Notes: generated from the sequence alone by a model not told the origin. A stretch of DNA of 64,000 bases from Arthrobacter sp. CJ23 (GCF_024741795.1 NZ_CP102950.1:124001-188000), one strand, 5' to 3'; shown: positions 1-13,344, numbered from the stretch's first letter. Program-made: numbers and translations.

Positions 1-37
1 CGTCGCCGGAGTGCCCGCCACCGGCGCGGTGGAGTAG
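1..37 (+). CDS. 3' end of an upstream gene (possibly folK), partial
   Basis: An open frame enters from the left edge (codons from base 2) and stops at TAG 35-37, three bases before the next ATG. Only eleven codons are visible, so the product cannot be read. In Arthrobacter relatives the gene before the DUF3180-PH-PH-panC set is usually folK of folate synthesis; that is recalled context, not something the sequence shows. Confidence 0.4.
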   Translation, partial: VAGVPATGAVE

Positions 38-40
38 CCC

Positions 41-562
41 ATGAAAGCCATCCGTCCGCTCCTTCTGGTGATCATCGCCGTCGTTGTTGCCGCGGTGGGC
101 TGGCTGGCCGCCCTGGCGGCTGGCCGCTACAGCCTCGCCACCCCCGTGCTGCCACCCTCGGCGCTGGTGACCATGGGCGTGATTGCCGCGCTCACCCTGG
201 TCATGGGCATCCGCGTGCTGCGCTGGCGCAACGGCAAGAAGAAGACCATGCTGAACCCCATCCTGGCGGCCCGGACGCTGGTCCTGGCCCAGGCCTGCGC
301 CTACGCGGGCACGGTCCTGCTGGGCTGGCATGCCGGGATCGCGGTTGACCTGCTCCGGATCTGGAGCCTGCGCAGTGACCAGGGAATCCTGTGGCTCACG
401 CTCCTGATGGGCGGCGGCGGCCTGGTCATGGTTGCCGTGGGCCTCGTTGTTGAACGGTTCTGCCGGATCCCCCCGGAGGACCTGGAAGGCGGGACCGGCG
501 TTCCGGATCCCCGCCGCGGTGAACCCAAGGGTGAAGGCGAATATGCATACCGAGGCGATTGA
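41..562 (+). CDS. DUF3180 family membrane protein
   Basis: A 173-residue protein with about four hydrophobic segments (roughly residues 5-27, 40-58, 75-97 and 112-134) and a hydrophilic tail rich in Pro, Gly and charged residues. Length and pattern fit the actinobacterial DUF3180 family, commonly found just after folK. The start ATG lies three bases after the preceding stop, with a GGTGGAG-like ribosome site. The end overlaps the next gene by 20 bases, so the two are translated from one message. Function is unknown; a cytoplasmic-membrane location is inferred from the hydrophobic segments. Confidence 0.8.
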   Translation: MKAIRPLLLVIIAVVVAAVGWLAALAAGRYSLATPVLPPSALVTMGVIAALTLVMGIRVLRWRNGKKKTMLNPILAARTLVLAQACAYAGTVLLGWHAGIAVDLLRIWSLRSDQGILWLTLLMGGGGLVMVAVGLVVERFCRIPPEDLEGGTGVPDPRRGEPKGEGEYAYRGD

Positions 563-1055
563 CCCTCCCGGCGTCCAGTGGCTGCGGGTGTCGCCCAAAT
601 ACGTCACGGTCCGGCTGGTCGAGTGGGCCATCGGCAACCTGATCTCCATCGCCGTGGTATCCCTGCCGCTGCTGCTCGTGCTCCTGGGCTGGTGGTCGTG
701 GCCGCCGCTGTGGCTTGCCACCTGCGTCCCGGCTGCCATGCTGGTCCTCGCCCTGTGGCGGCTGGTGCTGATTCCGCGCCAGGTCCGGGCCATCGGCTAC
801 GCCGAACGCGACGACGATCTCCTGATCCGCCGGGGCATCTTCTTCCAGCGCACCATGGTGGTCCCGTACGGACGCATGCAGTACGTGGATGTTGCCGTGG
901 GCCCCGTCGAGCGCAGCCTCGGCCTGTGCACCCTCAAACTCCACACGGCCTCGGCCGGAACCAACGCCCTGCTCCCAGGACTGCCTGCCGCCGAGGGCGC
1001 CCGCCTGCGCGAGCAGCTTTCGGCCCGCGGTGAAGCCAGGCTGGCCGGGCTGTGA
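543..1055 (+). CDS. PH domain-containing membrane protein (YdbS-like)
   Basis: 170 residues from ATG 543. This start is preferred over an in-frame ATG at 432 because it overlaps the previous stop by only 20 bases and has an AAGG-type site before it. Two membrane segments (about residues 30-50 and 55-75) precede one bacterial PH (bPH_2) domain, recognisable by a stretch like RRGIFFQRTMVVPYGRMQYV. This is the usual YdbS build. It overlaps the next gene by four bases (GTGA), which also encodes PH domains, so the two probably form one membrane complex as YdbS/YdbT pairs are thought to do. The role is not established. Confidence 0.82.
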   Translation: MHTEAIDPPGVQWLRVSPKYVTVRLVEWAIGNLISIAVVSLPLLLVLLGWWSWPPLWLATCVPAAMLVLALWRLVLIPRQVRAIGYAERDDDLLIRRGIFFQRTMVVPYGRMQYVDVAVGPVERSLGLCTLKLHTASAGTNALLPGLPAAEGARLREQLSARGEARLAGL

Positions 1056-2596
1056 CCCAGCCAGGCACCGCCGCAGGCCCGTCGGCCAACGCGGCCGACG
1101 GCGACTGGCAGCGCGTCCACCCGGCGTCACCGTTCGTGCGGGGCTGGGTGGCGCTGGCCGCCGTCGGCTATTTCTTCGGCCGCGACACCTTTGAACGCCT
1201 GCTCCAGGGCCGGGACCTCGTTGACCCCAACCTCAACGGCCGCGCTCCGTGGCTGCTCGCCGGGGGCGGCATCCTGCTGCTCCTGACCGTGGGCGGCTTC
1301 ATCCTGAGCTGGTACTTCACCCGCTACCAGGTGGCCGAGGGCTACGTCCGCGTGAACACCGGCTTCCTCTTCAAGCAGCAGCGCCAGGCCCGCCTGGACC
1401 GGGTGCAGGCCATCGACGTGGTGCAGCCGCTGCTAGCAAGGATCTTCGGGCTTGCCGAGCTGAAGTTTGAAGTGGCCGACGCCGGCGAGTCGGCCGTGCG
1501 GCTGGCGTACCTGCCGCTCGCGCAGGCCAAGCAGCTGCGTGCCACCATCCTGGCGCGCGCCGCCGGCGTGGTGACGGGCCCGGAAACCGTGGACGCCCCG
1601 GAGGCGCCCGAGCACGTGGTGCTCTCCGTGCCGCCGGGCCGGCTCATCGGATCACTGGTCCTCAGCGAACAGACAGTGGCCGTGTTCCTGGGAGCTGTGG
1701 CCTCAGTGGTCCTCTCCGTGCTGACCGAGAGCGGCGCCTTCTACCTGTATCTGATTCCGGCCGTGCTGGGCATCGGCGCCGCCTATTGGAGCTCCTTCAA
1801 CAGGGGCTACAACTTCACGGCCGCGATTTCCCCGGACGGCATCCGCCTGCGCTACGGGCTCCTGGACACCCAGGCCCAGACCCTGCCGCCGGGCCGGATC
1901 CAGGCGCTCAAGGTGTCGCAGCCACCGCTGTGGCGCATCCTCGGCTGGTACCGCATGCAGGTCAACGTTGCCGGCTACGGCGGCGCCGCCGGCAACGAGG
2001 GCGCGGCGCGCACCACGCTCCTTCCCGTGGGGCCCAAGTCCGATGTCATGAGGATCCTTTCGCTCGTCCTCCCGGATCCCGGCACCGATGATCCGGAACG
2101 GGTCTTCACGGCCGGGCTCCAGGGCCTTGACTCCGACGGCGGTTTCGTCGCCACTCCGCGCAGCGCCCGGCTCCTGGCGCCCCTGGGCTGGCGCCGCAAC
2201 GGCTTCCTGGCCACCGGCACTGCACTGCTGATCCGCTCGGGCCGCTGGTGGCGGCAGCTCGTGCTGGTCCCGCACCAGCGCACCCAGTCGATGGCCCTGC
2301 ACCAGGGCCCGCTGGGCCGCCGCTTCGGCGTGGCCGACCTGGTCCTGCACACCACCGCCGGCCCGGTTGTTCCCCGTCTCATCCAGGCGGGCGTGGGGCA
2401 GGCCGTGGAGCTGTTCGACCTGCAGGCGGCCCGCGCCCGCGAGGCCAGGAAACGCCAGACCAGCGAGCAGTGGCTGGCCCAGGTGGCCCCGCCACCTGCC
2501 CCGCCGGCACCGCCGTCCCCGTCGGTCATCCCGACGGCACCACCACCCGCACCCCATCACCCCGCAGCAACCCAGGAGGATCCGCAGCATGGCTAG
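1052..2596 (+). CDS. PH domain-containing membrane protein (YdbT-like, several bPH_2 domains)
   Basis: 514 residues from GTG 1052, whose TGA overlaps the previous stop. Membrane segments lie near residues 25-45 and 65-90 and again near 205-245. The bPH_2-type modules are seen as 'GFLFKQQRQARLDRVQAID', 'YGLLDTQAQTLPPGRIQALKV' and 'RSGRWWRQLVLVPHQRTQS'. Length near 500 residues with three PH modules is typical of YdbT. The C-terminal 40 residues are a low-complexity Pro/Ala tail. Its stop overlaps the next ATG, so it is in the same operon. In Bacillus, YdbS/YdbT proteins are linked to bacteriocin tolerance; any role here is inference. Confidence 0.83.
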   Translation: MTQPGTAAGPSANAADGDWQRVHPASPFVRGWVALAAVGYFFGRDTFERLLQGRDLVDPNLNGRAPWLLAGGGILLLLTVGGFILSWYFTRYQVAEGYVRVNTGFLFKQQRQARLDRVQAIDVVQPLLARIFGLAELKFEVADAGESAVRLAYLPLAQAKQLRATILARAAGVVTGPETVDAPEAPEHVVLSVPPGRLIGSLVLSEQTVAVFLGAVASVVLSVLTESGAFYLYLIPAVLGIGAAYWSSFNRGYNFTAAISPDGIRLRYGLLDTQAQTLPPGRIQALKVSQPPLWRILGWYRMQVNVAGYGGAAGNEGAARTTLLPVGPKSDVMRILSLVLPDPGTDDPERVFTAGLQGLDSDGGFVATPRSARLLAPLGWRRNGFLATGTALLIRSGRWWRQLVLVPHQRTQSMALHQGPLGRRFGVADLVLHTTAGPVVPRLIQAGVGQAVELFDLQAARAREARKRQTSEQWLAQVAPPPAPPAPPSPSVIPTAPPPAPHHPAATQEDPQHG

Positions 2597-3497
2597 GCCA
2601 GGACGACTCGGTATCGGCATCATCGGCGCCGGTAAGGTGGGCGCCGTCCTCGGTGCCGCCCTGCGCGCGGCCGAGCACGCCGTCGTCGGGGTTTCCGCGG
2701 TCTCGGAAGCGAGCCGCGAACGTGCCGAATCCCTGCTTCCGGGCGTCCCCGTCCTGGAGATCCAGGACATCGTGGAGCGTTCCCAGCTCGTGCTGCTCGC
2801 CGTCCCGGACGACGTCCTGGGCGAACTGGTGGAAGGCCTCGCCAAGCTGGGCGCCTGGCAGCCCGGCCAGCTGGTGGCCCACACCTCCGGCCGCTTCGGC
2901 GTCGGGATCCTGCAGCCGGTCCGCGCCGCCGGGGCGATCCCGCTGGCCATGCACCCGGCCATGACATTCACGGGCATGAGCCTGGACCTCACCCGGCTGT
3001 TGGACTGCACCTTCGGCGTCACGGCGGATGCCGCCATGCTGCCGATCGCCCAGGCGCTGGTGGTGGAGATGGGCGCGGAGCCCGTGTCGATCGCGGAGGC
3101 GGACCGCACCCTCTACCACGCGGCCCTCGCGCACAGTTCCAACCACATGGTCACGCTGGTCGCCCAGGCATCGCAACTGCTGCGCGACGTCGGCGTCGAC
3201 GCACCGGAACGCATGCTGGGGCCGCTCCTGCGCGCCACGCTCGAAAACGCCCTCGCCTCGGGCGAGTCTGCCCTGACCGGCCCGGTGGCCCGCGGCGATG
3301 TGGGCACCGTTTCCGCGCATGCCCAGGCCCTGGCGGAGTACGACGGCGGTGCCGGCGGCGACGTCCTCGAGGCGTACCGCGCGATGGCCCGCGCCACCGC
3401 CCGGCGCGCCGGTAACCGCGGGCTGCTCAAGGCGGGGCAGCTGGATGAGATCAACAACGCCCTGGGCACGGATCCCTCGGCGCCGGAAGGACACTGA
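2589..3497 (+). CDS. Rossmann-fold / DUF2520 protein, possible PanG-type ketopantoate reductase
   Basis: 302 residues from ATG 2589, with a strong AGGAGG ribosome site at 2573-2578. The N-terminal Rossmann fold has an NAD(P)-binding 'IGIIGAGKVGAVLG'; the C-terminal half is the helical DUF2520 domain. It lies six bases before panC in the same operon, and no panE or panB is visible nearby. DUF2520 proteins include PanG, a ketopantoate reductase described in Francisella, so the panC linkage makes reduction of ketopantoate to pantoate the best guess. The alternative is an uncharacterised oxidoreductase. The domain call is firm, the reaction is inferred. Confidence 0.75.
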   Translation: MARPGRLGIGIIGAGKVGAVLGAALRAAEHAVVGVSAVSEASRERAESLLPGVPVLEIQDIVERSQLVLLAVPDDVLGELVEGLAKLGAWQPGQLVAHTSGRFGVGILQPVRAAGAIPLAMHPAMTFTGMSLDLTRLLDCTFGVTADAAMLPIAQALVVEMGAEPVSIAEADRTLYHAALAHSSNHMVTLVAQASQLLRDVGVDAPERMLGPLLRATLENALASGESALTGPVARGDVGTVSAHAQALAEYDGGAGGDVLEAYRAMARATARRAGNRGLLKAGQLDEINNALGTDPSAPEGH

Positions 3498-3503
3498 AAC
3501 ACC

Positions 3504-4406
3504 ATGGCCATCAAACTCGTGACCACTGCGGCTGAACTTCGGGCGGAGAGCGCGCGGCTCCTCGCCGAAAAGAAGGGCAGCTCCCAGGGGCTGGTGCCCA
3601 CGATGGGCGCCCTGCACGCCGGGCATGCCGCCCTGGCGCGCACCGCCGTCGAGCAGAACGACGTGGTGGTGGCCACCATCTTCGTGAACCCGCTGCAGTT
3701 CGGCGACGCCGTGGACCTTGACCGCTACCCGCGCACCCTCGACGCCGACCTGGGCCTCCTCGATGCCGAAGGCGTGGACCTCGTCTTCGCCCCCTCGGTG
3801 GAGGAGGTCTACCCCTTCGGCGAGCCGATGGTCCGCGTGACCGCCGGTGCGATGGGCAACACCTGGGAAGGCGCCTCCCGTCCCGGCCACTTCGACGGCG
3901 CCCTCACCGTGGTTTCCAAACTGCTGCACTACGGACTGCCCGGCGGGGCGGCCCCGGATGGTTCGACGGCGGCCTACCGCGCCTACTTCGGCCAGAAGGA
4001 CGCCCAGCAGCTGTCCTTGGTGAAGCGCATGGTCTCGGACCTGAACTTCCCGGTGGAGATCGTCGCCGTCCCCACAGTCCGCGATGACGACGGCCTCGCC
4101 CTGTCCAGCCGCAACCGTTTCCTGTCTGGAGACGAGCGCGAGGCCGCGCTGGTCCTGTCCCGCGCGCTCCGCCTGATCGGGCAGCGCGCCCAGGCGCACG
4201 AACCGCTCGACCTGGACTCCGCCGTCGCGCTGGTTGAATCACAGCCGCTGGTTCAGCTCGACTATTTCGACGTCGTCGATCCCCGCACCCTGGAACCGCT
4301 CGCCGAGAACTGCAGGGAAACCCCGTTCCGCGGAGAGGGCCTGGCGATCATCGCCGCAAAGGTGGGGCCGGTCAGGCTGATCGACAACGCACCGCTGAAT
4401 TCCTAA
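3504..4406 (+). CDS. panC: pantothenate synthetase
   Basis: PanC joins pantoate and beta-alanine with ATP to give pantothenate, the last step of vitamin B5 synthesis, in the cytosol. The 300-residue length is typical. The ATP-binding '[10 protein letters not shown]' (His38 and His41 of the HxGH signature) is near the N-terminus, followed by 'FVNPLQFG', 'GQKDAQQL' and the late 'LSSRN' motif. It follows the DUF2520 gene by six bases and closes the operon: the next gene has its own upstream region. Confidence 0.96.
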   Translation: MAIKLVTTAAELRAESARLLAEKKGSSQGLVPTMGALHAGHAALARTAVEQNDVVVATIFVNPLQFGDAVDLDRYPRTLDADLGLLDAEGVDLVFAPSVEEVYPFGEPMVRVTAGAMGNTWEGASRPGHFDGALTVVSKLLHYGLPGGAAPDGSTAAYRAYFGQKDAQQLSLVKRMVSDLNFPVEIVAVPTVRDDDGLALSSRNRFLSGDEREAALVLSRALRLIGQRAQAHEPLDLDSAVALVESQPLVQLDYFDVVDPRTLEPLAENCRETPFRGEGLAIIAAKVGPVRLIDNAPLNS

Positions 4407-4418
4407 CGATTGGATTTT

Positions 4419-4433
4419 TTCCCGTGACGGGAA
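4419..4433. promoter_or_regulatory. perfect inverted repeat upstream of the exporter gene, candidate operator
   Basis: TTCCCGT-G-ACGGGAA, seven-base arms around one base, lies 79 bases before the exporter start and just after the panC stop. It has no T-run on its 3' side on the plus strand, so it looks more like a repressor site than a terminator. No regulator gene is adjacent. Confidence 0.35.
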
Positions 4434-4511
4434 TGCTGCGGAGACTTAGACTGTTGGAATCTGCACCGGCATGGATCGCCGGAACCAACGCCCTAAAGCT
4501 GAGGAATCCTC

Positions 4512-5957
4512 ATGTCTACCGACGTCACGTCCGACGCCCATAACGACCCAGTCCCCACCCAGGCGGCTCCCACAACCGGCGACAAGATGTCGCGCGAGTC
4601 CGTAACCGTCATCGTCACGCTGCTGGTGGCCACCTTCGTGGTGATCCTCAACGAGACCATCATGAACGTTGCCCTGCAGCGCCTCATGACGGACCTCCAC
4701 GTGGACGCCCCCACGGTCCAGTGGCTCGCCACCGGCTTCATGCTGACCATGGCCGTAGTCATTCCCACCACCGGATTCATCCTCCAGCGCCTCACCACAC
4801 GGGCGGCCTTCCTCCTGGCCATGGGCCTGTTCAGCGGAGGCACCCTGCTCGCGGCGCTCGCTCCGGGCTTCCCCGTCCTGCTGCTGGCGCGCATCGTGCA
4901 GGCCGGCGGCACGGCCATCATGCTGCCGCTGCTCATGACCACCATCCTCACCCTGGTGCCGTTGGCCCGCCGCGGTGCCGTGATGGGCAACGTGACCATC
5001 GCGATCTCCGTGGCCCCGGCACTCGGGCCCACGGTGTCGGGCATCATCCTGGACCACTTCTCCTGGCGGTTCATGTTCGTGTTCGTGCTGCCCGTGGCGC
5101 TGGCCGCCATGGCCATCGGCGCGCGCTTCCTGACCAATGTGGGCGAACGGGGCAAGACCACCCTGGACTTCGCCTCCGTGGTCCTCACGGTTCCCGCCTT
5201 CGGCGGCCTGGTCTACGGGCTGAGCCAGATCGGCGGCGCGGGTGCGGGTGTGGGTCCGGTGATTGCGCTGGTTGTCGGCATCATCTGCCTCGTGGTTTTC
5301 GTGCTGCGCCAGCTCAGGCTCCAGAAGTCCGACGCCCCGCTGCTGGATCTCCGTGCCTTCAATTTCCGCATGTTCACTGTGTCCACGCTGCTCATGGTTG
5401 TGGCCATGATGGCGCTGTTCGGCGGCGTGATCCTGCTGCCGCTGTACCTGCAGAACGTCCTGCACCTGCAGCCCATGGAAACCGGGCTGGCGCTCCTGCC
5501 GGGCGGCCTCGCAATGGGCCTGCTCGGCCCCGTGATCGGCCGGCTCTTCGACAAGGTGGGCCCGTTGCCGCTGACGGTCTCCGGTTCCGTGCTCATGGTG
5601 CTGACCCTGTGGCAGTTCTCCGCCCTCAATGAGGCAAGCCAGCTCTGGTGGGTCATCACCCTGCATGTGCTGCTGAGCCTGGGCCTGGCGCTGCTGTTCA
5701 CGCCGGCGTTCACCACAGGCCTGAACCCGCTGCCGCCGCACCTCTATTCGCACGGCTCGGCAATCATGAGCACGGCGCAGCAAGTTTCCGGTGCTGCGGG
5801 CACGGCCCTGCTGGTCTCGATCTTCGCTGCGGTCTCCGCGGCCTCGGGACTCGTAGCCGGGATGCACGCCGCCTTCCTGACCGCGACCGTCATTGCCATC
5901 GCGGCCGTTGTCCTCTCCGCCATGATGCGCAAGACTCCTGGTGCTGCCGGACACTGA
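4512..5957 (+). CDS. MFS drug exporter, DHA2 (EmrB/QacA) family
   Basis: 481 residues with a hydrophilic N-terminus of about 27 residues followed by many transmembrane helices, as in the DHA2 drug:proton antiporters (nominally 14 helices). Motif C of antiporters is visible as 'APALGPTVSG' after helix 4, and motif A-like 'QRLTTRAAF' follows helix 2. Closest in feel to LmrB-type lincomycin or multidrug exporters, but the substrate cannot be read. It stands alone, with a possible operator at 4419-4433 and a strong terminator directly downstream. Confidence 0.9.
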   Translation: MSTDVTSDAHNDPVPTQAAPTTGDKMSRESVTVIVTLLVATFVVILNETIMNVALQRLMTDLHVDAPTVQWLATGFMLTMAVVIPTTGFILQRLTTRAAFLLAMGLFSGGTLLAALAPGFPVLLLARIVQAGGTAIMLPLLMTTILTLVPLARRGAVMGNVTIAISVAPALGPTVSGIILDHFSWRFMFVFVLPVALAAMAIGARFLTNVGERGKTTLDFASVVLTVPAFGGLVYGLSQIGGAGAGVGPVIALVVGIICLVVFVLRQLRLQKSDAPLLDLRAFNFRMFTVSTLLMVVAMMALFGGVILLPLYLQNVLHLQPMETGLALLPGGLAMGLLGPVIGRLFDKVGPLPLTVSGSVLMVLTLWQFSALNEASQLWWVITLHVLLSLGLALLFTPAFTTGLNPLPPHLYSHGSAIMSTAQQVSGAAGTALLVSIFAAVSAASGLVAGMHAAFLTATVIAIAAVVLSAMMRKTPGAAGH

Positions 5958-5974
5958 TCCGGCCAGCAGCAGCC

Positions 5975-6012
5975 AACAACGCTCCTTCGCTTTGGCGGGG
6001 GAGCGTTGTTCT
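5975..6012 (+). terminator. rho-independent terminator of the exporter gene
   Basis: An 11-bp perfect stem (5975-5985 with 6000-6010, AACAACGCTCC / GGAGCGTTGTT) and a 14-base loop, starting 18 bases after the exporter stop. It ends one base before the region that is duplicated in front of the second rRNA operon. Confidence 0.8.
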
Positions 6013-6025
6013 GTTTGGGGTGGAT

Positions 6026-6054
6026 TTGCGTGGGGGTGTGGGTGGGTGTATTGT
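6026..6054 (+). promoter_or_regulatory. candidate rRNA promoter P of operon 1
   Basis: TTGCGT at 6026-6031 and TATTGT at 6049-6054 with a 17-base G/T spacer. The match to the housekeeping consensus is moderate, but the spacing is ideal and it is the first such pair in the leader. The second operon has the same at 14405-14433. Confidence 0.5.
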
Positions 6055-6191
6055 TTTCTGAGTCGCCGGGTGCGGAACGGAAAGCCGGAAGGTGTGTATG
6101 TTTCGGATGGCGGCCAAATAATCTCCTTTTTCCAATGGCTTGTTGGTGTGTCTTTTGTGGCGTGCTGGCGGGTGATGAATCATGGGGTCTG

Positions 6192-6212
6192 TTGTTTGAG
6201 AACTCAATAGTG
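6192..6212 (+). promoter_or_regulatory. boxA-like antitermination element in rRNA leader
   Basis: The 21-base element starting TTGTTTGAGAACTCAATAG recurs with two changes in the 16S-23S spacer at 8285-8305 (and in operon 2 near 14571 and 16664). Actinobacterial rRNA leaders and spacers carry this GAGAACT box, bound by Nus factors in Mycobacterium. Position and repetition support the call. Confidence 0.7.
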
Positions 6213-6374
6213 TGCCAAGTTTGTTGATACCGATTTGTTTTTATGAATTGGTTGATTTGCCGGGTTGCCCGCACCCCCGTGTGTGGTGGCCTGGTTTCAG
6301 CTGGTTTCAAATTTTGTGCAGCCTTCTTTCCCCGTGTTTCCGGGGGTGTTGGTTGTGTCTGTTTTTGTTTTACT

Positions 6375-11576
<5,202 letters not shown>

Positions 11577-11773
11577 ACACAAACAAAACACTTGCTTGCG
11601 TCCACTATGTGGTTCCCGACCAACAAACCCAAACCGCGGTTTGCACGGCACAGGAACACAACCACAACTAAACAACAACAACACCACACCTGCCCGCACG
11701 GGCAGGAACATGTTGTAACCACGGATTTCCCACCCCCGCCACCGCCAGGTGAGTGCGGGGGACGGGACACAGG

Positions 11774-11893
11774 GTTACGGCGGTCACAGCGTGGGGGAAA
11801 CGCCCGGTCCCATTCCGAACCCGGAAGCTAAGACCCACAGCGCCGATGGTACTGCACCCGGGAGGGTGTGGGAGAGTAGGACACCGCCGGACA
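11774..11893 (+). rRNA. rrf: 5S ribosomal RNA, operon 1, first copy
   Basis: About 120 bases from GTTACGGCGGTCAC to ACACCGCCGGACA, whose ends pair as in 5S rRNA. The internal CCCATTCCGAACCCGGAAG loop is typical. It lies 197 bases after 23S and is identical in its core to the copies at 12028 and 20153. Confidence 0.95.
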
Positions 11894-11909
11894 ACCATTC
11901 AGGTCGAGC

Positions 11910-11931
11910 GCCCCCAACCCCGGTTGGGGGC
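11910..11931 (+). terminator. hairpin between the two 5S genes of operon 1
   Basis: CCCCCAACC (11911-11919) pairs with GGTTGGGGG (11922-11930), extended by one G-C pair, loop of two bases. The same hairpin follows the single 5S of operon 2. Here transcription must pass it to reach the second 5S. No T-run follows, so termination is probably partial. Confidence 0.6.
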
Positions 11932-12027
11932 ACTCCCATGGATAGTTTGCAAAACTGAATACGAGCACTGAAGTAGTAACCACGAGTCTTCCCACCCCTG
12001 GCGCAGCCAGGCGGAGCGGGTCACAGG

Positions 12028-12147
12028 GTTACGGCGGTCACAGCGTGGGGGAAACGCCCGGTCCCATTCCGAACCCGGAAGCTAAGACCCACAGCGCCGA
12101 TGGTACTGCACCCGGGAGGGTGTGGGAGAGTAGGACACCGCCGGACA
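12028..12147 (+). rRNA. rrf: 5S ribosomal RNA, operon 1, second copy
   Basis: A second 5S gene 254 bases after the first, with the same 120-base core. The bases before it (12019-12027, GGTCACAGG) resemble those before the first copy, so this looks like a small duplication. Operon 2 has only one 5S. Confidence 0.94.
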
Positions 12148-12157
12148 ACCATTCAGT

Positions 12158-12197
12158 ACAGAAGCCCCGACCATGACGGTCGGGGCTTCTGTCATTT
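12158..12197 (+). terminator. terminator of rRNA operon 1
   Basis: A 15-bp perfect stem (12158-12172 with 12178-12192, ACAGAAGCCCCGACC / GGTCGGGGCTTCTGT), a five-base loop, then CATTT. It directly follows the second 5S. Confidence 0.9.
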
Positions 12198-12344
12198 AAC
12201 AAGCACCTGCCCGTGCATTCCGGCCCGAGCAGGACCAAAGTGTGAGAATGACAACGTCGCCCCGTTCTTGATTCAATCCAGCAAGGGCCGGGCGTCAGGA
12301 TCCCCAGCTGGGGTGACCCGATGGATCTCAACAGGAATGGCCGG

Positions 12345-12662
12345 ATGACACGTGTTGGTATAGAGGATGTTCGCACGGAGATTGATGCGCTGGATCGGCA
12401 GATCGTTGAACTCCTGTGCCGGCGGCAGCATTGGGTGGTGGAGGCCGGCAAGCTGAAGAGCGATCCGGGCGCGGTCCGGGCTCCGGACCGCGTTGAGCAG
12501 GTCATTTCCAAGGTGCGTGCCTTGGCTGTGGAGCTTGGTGCGGCCCCTGACGTTGTAGAGCGAACGTACCGGGCGATGATCGCGGCCTTCATCGACCTTG
12601 AGCTGACCATCCACGAGAACCACCGCGATTCGGCCTCGGCCACCCAGAGCAACGCTGTCTGA
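12345..12662 (+). CDS. chorismate mutase, AroQ (type II) family
   Basis: The enzyme converts chorismate to prephenate, toward Phe and Tyr, in the cytosol. ATG 12345 (105 residues) has AGGA eight bases upstream; an in-frame ATG at 12321 would add eight residues. The all-helical AroQ signature is visible: 'VRTEIDALDRQIVELLCRRQ' (helix 1, Arg10), then Lys37/Lys39, 'VRAPDRVEQV' (Arg46, Arg50, Glu52) and the last helix 'VVERTYRAMIAAFIDLE'. It is monofunctional: no dehydratase or ACT domain. It stands alone between the two rRNA operons. A 12-bp palindrome CCCCAGCTGGGG (12302-12313) lies just upstream. Confidence 0.88.
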   Translation: MTRVGIEDVRTEIDALDRQIVELLCRRQHWVVEAGKLKSDPGAVRAPDRVEQVISKVRALAVELGAAPDVVERTYRAMIAAFIDLELTIHENHRDSASATQSNAV

Positions 12663-12693
12663 TCCGGATTGCCAGCGGCATCCCTCGGCCATG

Positions 12694-13035
12694 TCAGCTG
12701 GCCGGGTCGTAGTGGAACTGCCGGAGCTCTTGCGAGCAGCGGCAGGCGACGGCGATCTTCGCGGCCCACTCGAGTGCGGCCTCCCGCGAGGGCAGCTCGA
12801 GAACGGTGTAGCCGCCGTTGGGCACCTTGTGGCCTGGGTACGTGCCCTCGGTGACGGTGCCGTCACCGGCCACGAGCACCGGGTCCACGTCCTCATCGAT
12901 CCCGCCGCCGAAGACGTACACGCCCGCCGCCTTGGCCTCGTCGATGACGGCATGCGAGGCTTCCACTACCGACTCGAAGTCCTCCTCGGGGATCACCATG
13001 GCCTCACCGGGGAACGAGATCAGGTACTTCGTCAT
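12694..13035 (-). CDS. YciI-like (DGPF domain) family protein
   Basis: 113 residues reading 'MTKYLISFPGEAMVIPEEDF', with the ferredoxin-like fold pattern of YCII-related proteins and a central 'GGGIDEDVDPVLV'. It ends in a short tail with Cys-Arg-Cys. AGAGGAG lies nine bases before the start. Such proteins are often found with ECF sigma factors, but none is here. It converges on the chorismate mutase gene. The function is unknown. Confidence 0.8.
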   Translation of the reverse strand: MTKYLISFPGEAMVIPEEDFESVVEASHAVIDEAKAAGVYVFGGGIDEDVDPVLVAGDGTVTEGTYPGHKVPNGGYTVLELPSREAALEWAAKIAVACRCSQELRQFHYDPAS

Positions 13036-13052
13036 TCGAAGACTCCTCTACT

Positions 13053-13072
13053 CCGGCGGCGCCATCCGCCGG
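13053..13072. repeat. inverted repeat upstream of the YciI-like gene
   Basis: CCGGCGG (13053-13059) and CCGCCGG (13066-13072) around six bases, 18 bases before the YciI-like start on the minus strand. It could be an operator; no matching regulator is nearby. Confidence 0.3.
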
Positions 13073-13237
13073 CTCCTCTCTGCGGCACCGCTCTGGTGCC
13101 CAGCCCGATTATGGCTCCGACGCCCGCCACGTCGTCAAGGTGCAGCGACGCCGTATCCGGCATGAGGCCGATGGCGCACCGCTTCGCGGGCGTGCTAGCT
13201 TTCAGTGATCGTGATCTATCGGCAGGAGGTGAGTCCC

Positions 13238-13297
13238 ATGAACGCAGTATCCGCAGTGGGTGCTCCCTTGCAGTCCACGATCGCTCGACTGAGGTAG
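13238..13297 (+). CDS. possible 19-residue leader peptide or gene remnant
   Basis: AGGAGGT at 13224-13230 is the strongest ribosome site in this segment. It precedes an ATG at 13238 that opens a frame of only 19 codons (MNAVSAVGAPLQSTIARLR) ending at TAG 13295. The patatin-like gene begins 47 bases later in another frame. It could be a translated leader, or the start of a gene broken by a frameshift. No known family is recognised. Confidence 0.4.
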   Translation: MNAVSAVGAPLQSTIARLR

Positions 13298-13344
13298 TCG
13301 CCACCGGGAGCGCCCCATCAGGCAATTCGCGAAAGGCGACTCCC

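Larger units (their letters stand above)
6012..6374 (+). repeat. rRNA operon leader, copy 1 of a 363-bp perfect repeat
   Basis: These bases recur identically at 14391-14753. The leader is T/G-rich, unlike the surrounding genes. It carries the promoter and a boxA-like element described separately. The match begins abruptly at 6012 (6011 is c, 14390 is g), directly after the exporter terminator, so the promoter region is part of the duplicated unit. Confidence 0.9.

Noticed and set aside
11941-11990. A second promoter or full boxA between the two 5S genes
   Set aside because: Only a faint resemblance to boxA and no -35/-10 pair; noted in the findings as a possible remnant but not called.
12691-13344. 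Long N-terminal extension of the patatin frame
   Set aside because: It overlaps the YciI-like gene antisense and lacks a ribosome site; ATG 13345 has GAAAGG at the right distance.
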